Positions 62,434 through 64,000 of a DNA stretch of 64,000 bases are shown piece after piece. A program made the position numbers and the translations under genes. Positions within the stretch are counted from its first letter, which is position 1. Every line of letters starts with the position of its first letter. The DNA is from Fibrivirga algicola (GTDB lineage Bacteria; Bacteroidota; Bacteroidia; Cytophagales; Spirosomataceae): positions 62,001 to 126,000 of the forward strand of contig NZ_WAEL01000012.1 in NCBI RefSeq assembly GCF_011742925.1, in the 5' to 3' direction. A model generated the notes under the pieces. That model was not told the origin of the DNA. It saw only the letters and a program-made list of their open reading frames with translations, and searched no databases.

Positions 62434-63587
62434 ATCATAACGGCGTTATTCTCGGCAGATCCCGTATAGTATAGCCGGATACGCAGTTTGTAGCGCCGTC
62501 CTTTAAACAATTTAAGACGTATGGTCGCGTTGCGGTCCTGCCCGCTGTCGTCGTCGGCCGTTTTAAAGCGAAATACCCCATCAACTTCCTCAAAAAGGGC
62601 GGCTACTGTATCCGACGTGCCAAAAACCTGTACGGTGTAGTAGCGGGTATCAGCCGGCTCGATCACAAAGTTTTGCTGGTCGCCAGGAGCTAGCTTCAGC
62701 TGAACAGACTTAAACGGTTCGAGCGTTTGGTCGTTAGCGGGATTGAGTTGCGGATAGAATTGTTTGACCCAGACTTTATCAAAATCCGACAGCCCACCTG
62801 GAGGATTCAGTCCCTTTAGTCTGTATTCTTCCGGTGATTTGATCAAACCGGGTCCGAAAGGATAATGCATTATTGAGTTAGGGTCCCAGTTAGACCCCCT
62901 AACTGTATCGGGCGCAATTTTTCGGATGATGTTGTAAATGGTCTTCTCCCGTGACCAGTTATTGGGTGGGGCCGCCAGCGCGTTGATAACGGCCTCTTCA
63001 TCCCAGACAATGCCAGAGTTCGGGTTCTGGTGTTCATGTGGAAAGCCCAGTGTGTGTCCAATTTCGTGGATGGCCGTGTCAATTTCGCCGGGCCGGGTAA
63101 GATCCCAGCCAAAGTTCATTGTGCGCTCATCGGGCCCTTTGCCCAGAATGTCCCGGCCAAGAAATGACCAGGCACCGTCGCCCTGCATAAATCCGATTCG
63201 TATTTCAGCTTCACCACGGGTGGTCACTTCGGTAAACTCGAGACCAATACCGACGCTTTTCCAAACCTTAAAGGCATCGCGCACAACGTCTTTTTGAGCC
63301 TCTTCGCCGGTCCAAGTTCGAAATTCTTTTGTTCCGTTTTGGAAGAAAACAAATTCACCATCCGATTCCCGGTCGAAGAAGTAATAATGCAAGACAGTGG
63401 CATTAGCCCATTTGTTACCTAATAACAAAATCAGCGCTTCGCGACTTGGATCGATATTGGGACTAAAAACGCGGGCGGGCCTTTGGGGCATTGCGCAGAA
63501 CGACTTTCCCTTGTCGTCATTGGCAATGGGAGTTGCATCGAGGGTTCGGCCCTCGGACTCTGAATAACTTTCTTTCTTCTTTGCCAT
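62427..63587 (-). CDS. Astacin-like zinc metalloprotease
   Basis: Metzincin of 386 residues. Zinc site AIHEIGHTLGFPHEHQNPN (His174, Glu175, His178, His184) and the Met-turn NSIMHYPFGPG (Met240) match the M12A/astacin group. An N-terminal part (1-60) precedes the catalytic domain; a beta-sandwich C-terminal domain (about 285-386; VQLKLAPGDQQNFVIEPAD, LKLFKGRRYKLRIRLYY) resembles pre-peptidase domains. No signal peptide is visible, so it is either cytosolic or exported by another route, unusual for astacins. First gene of the minus-strand cluster. Confidence 0.9.
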   Translation of the reverse strand: MAKKKESYSESEGRTLDATPIANDDKGKSFCAMPQRPARVFSPNIDPSREALILLLGNKWANATVLHYYFFDRESDGEFVFFQNGTKEFRTWTGEEAQKDVVRDAFKVWKSVGIGLEFTEVTTRGEAEIRIGFMQGDGAWSFLGRDILGKGPDERTMNFGWDLTRPGEIDTAIHEIGHTLGFPHEHQNPNSGIVWDEEAVINALAAPPNNWSREKTIYNIIRKIAPDTVRGSNWDPNSIMHYPFGPGLIKSPEEYRLKGLNPPGGLSDFDKVWVKQFYPQLNPANDQTLEPFKSVQLKLAPGDQQNFVIEPADTRYYTVQVFGTSDTVAALFEEVDGVFRFKTADDDSGQDRNATIRLKLFKGRRYKLRIRLYYTGSAENNAVMMW

Positions 63588-64000
63588 GAGTCGTATTAAT
63601 CAGCGGATTACACCAGAAATTTAACTTGTTACTCAGGGCCATAAAATGGGGAAATACCCGTATTTATTTTAAGGTCAATCCATTTCAGTGGTAATCTGTC
63701 TATTTTTGTCACAGACATACATTATCGTATGCTAGTCAAGTAATTGACAGTTGTTGAGACAAGTAGTGCCTTGAAATGCCCTCTCACTAATCAGCATCTC
63801 ATTTTCAGTCGCTGATTGAGTTGGTGATATACACGATTGGTATTTAGCTACTTGCTTCCTGATTGCTAAGTAACTGCAACGTTTCACATGACCTAGTGAA
63901 CACAAGAATTTGCACTATTCTTGTGTAGGTTATGGACGACTTATTATGTTAATGAACTATTCCAAGAGAGCCCATAATATAAACACAGAGCCGGTTTCTT
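63588..64000. other. AT-rich intergenic end of the window
   Basis: 413 bp upstream of the metalloprotease gene. It should hold its promoter. No gene, repeat or terminator that I can support. Confidence 0.45.

Overview
The window looks like part of a secondary replicon, or an integrated plasmid, of a Cytophagales bacterium (Bacteroidota, Spirosoma-like). Pointers are the SusC/SusD pair with FecR and an ECF sigma factor, LytTR/LytS signalling, PAS-rich cytoplasmic kinases, weak Shine-Dalgarno sequences, and small proteins that I recall mainly from this phylum. A Rep_3-type initiator (47350-48390) beside an array of 21-bp iterons (48603-48776), two site-specific recombinases, decayed insertion sequences and a broken vapBC remnant argue for plasmid backbone DNA. 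No rRNA, tRNA or CRISPR was recognised.

Layout. 1-6418: polysaccharide/ligand uptake locus on the minus strand (ECF sigma, FecR anti-sigma, SusC, partial SusD). 6419-10289: mobile-element debris, with an intact serine recombinase and its likely site, a DNA methyltransferase pseudogene with two in-frame stops, a broken Tn3-type resolvase and a structured intergenic stretch. 10290-13440: small signalling proteins (receiver domains, a sigma region-2-only protein). 13370-17143: a CheB-CheR-PAS-histidine kinase. 17124-38265: a stress/fermentation island with acetate kinase, two universal stress proteins, two P-type ATPases, a receiver-Crp regulator with its kinase, a thioredoxin-like protein, a HAD hydrolase, phosphoketolase, class I aldolase, an SDR, Dps and a BON protein. 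Xfp plus AckA would turn sugar phosphates into acetyl-phosphate, acetate and ATP without pyruvate. 38848-42629: LytTR/LytS pair, GNAT protein, small protein. 42747-43961: tyrosine recombinase.

44400-46830 is largely noncoding and carries a degenerate repeat family with a period of about 435 bp, interrupted by a lipoprotein gene; one diverged copy lies at 12040-12260. 47350-53530 is the replication region and its decayed surroundings (Rep, iterons, MITE-like element, integrase/pRiA4b pseudogene, CCGTT cluster, vapBC remnant).

53581-56500 is the best candidate for an undescribed system: a radical SAM/SPASM peptide maturase, an unlisted 48-residue peptide ORF 18 bp downstream on the same strand, and a divergent gene of unknown function, bounded by two very strong hairpins. 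56722-57712 is a broken IS110 transposase. 58033-63587 is a minus-strand cluster of an astacin-like zinc protease, a membrane/TPR-like protein, a predicted outer-membrane barrel, an Ig-like lipoprotein and a Cys-rich small protein, with no recognised pathway.

All names come from reading motifs by eye; no database search was run.
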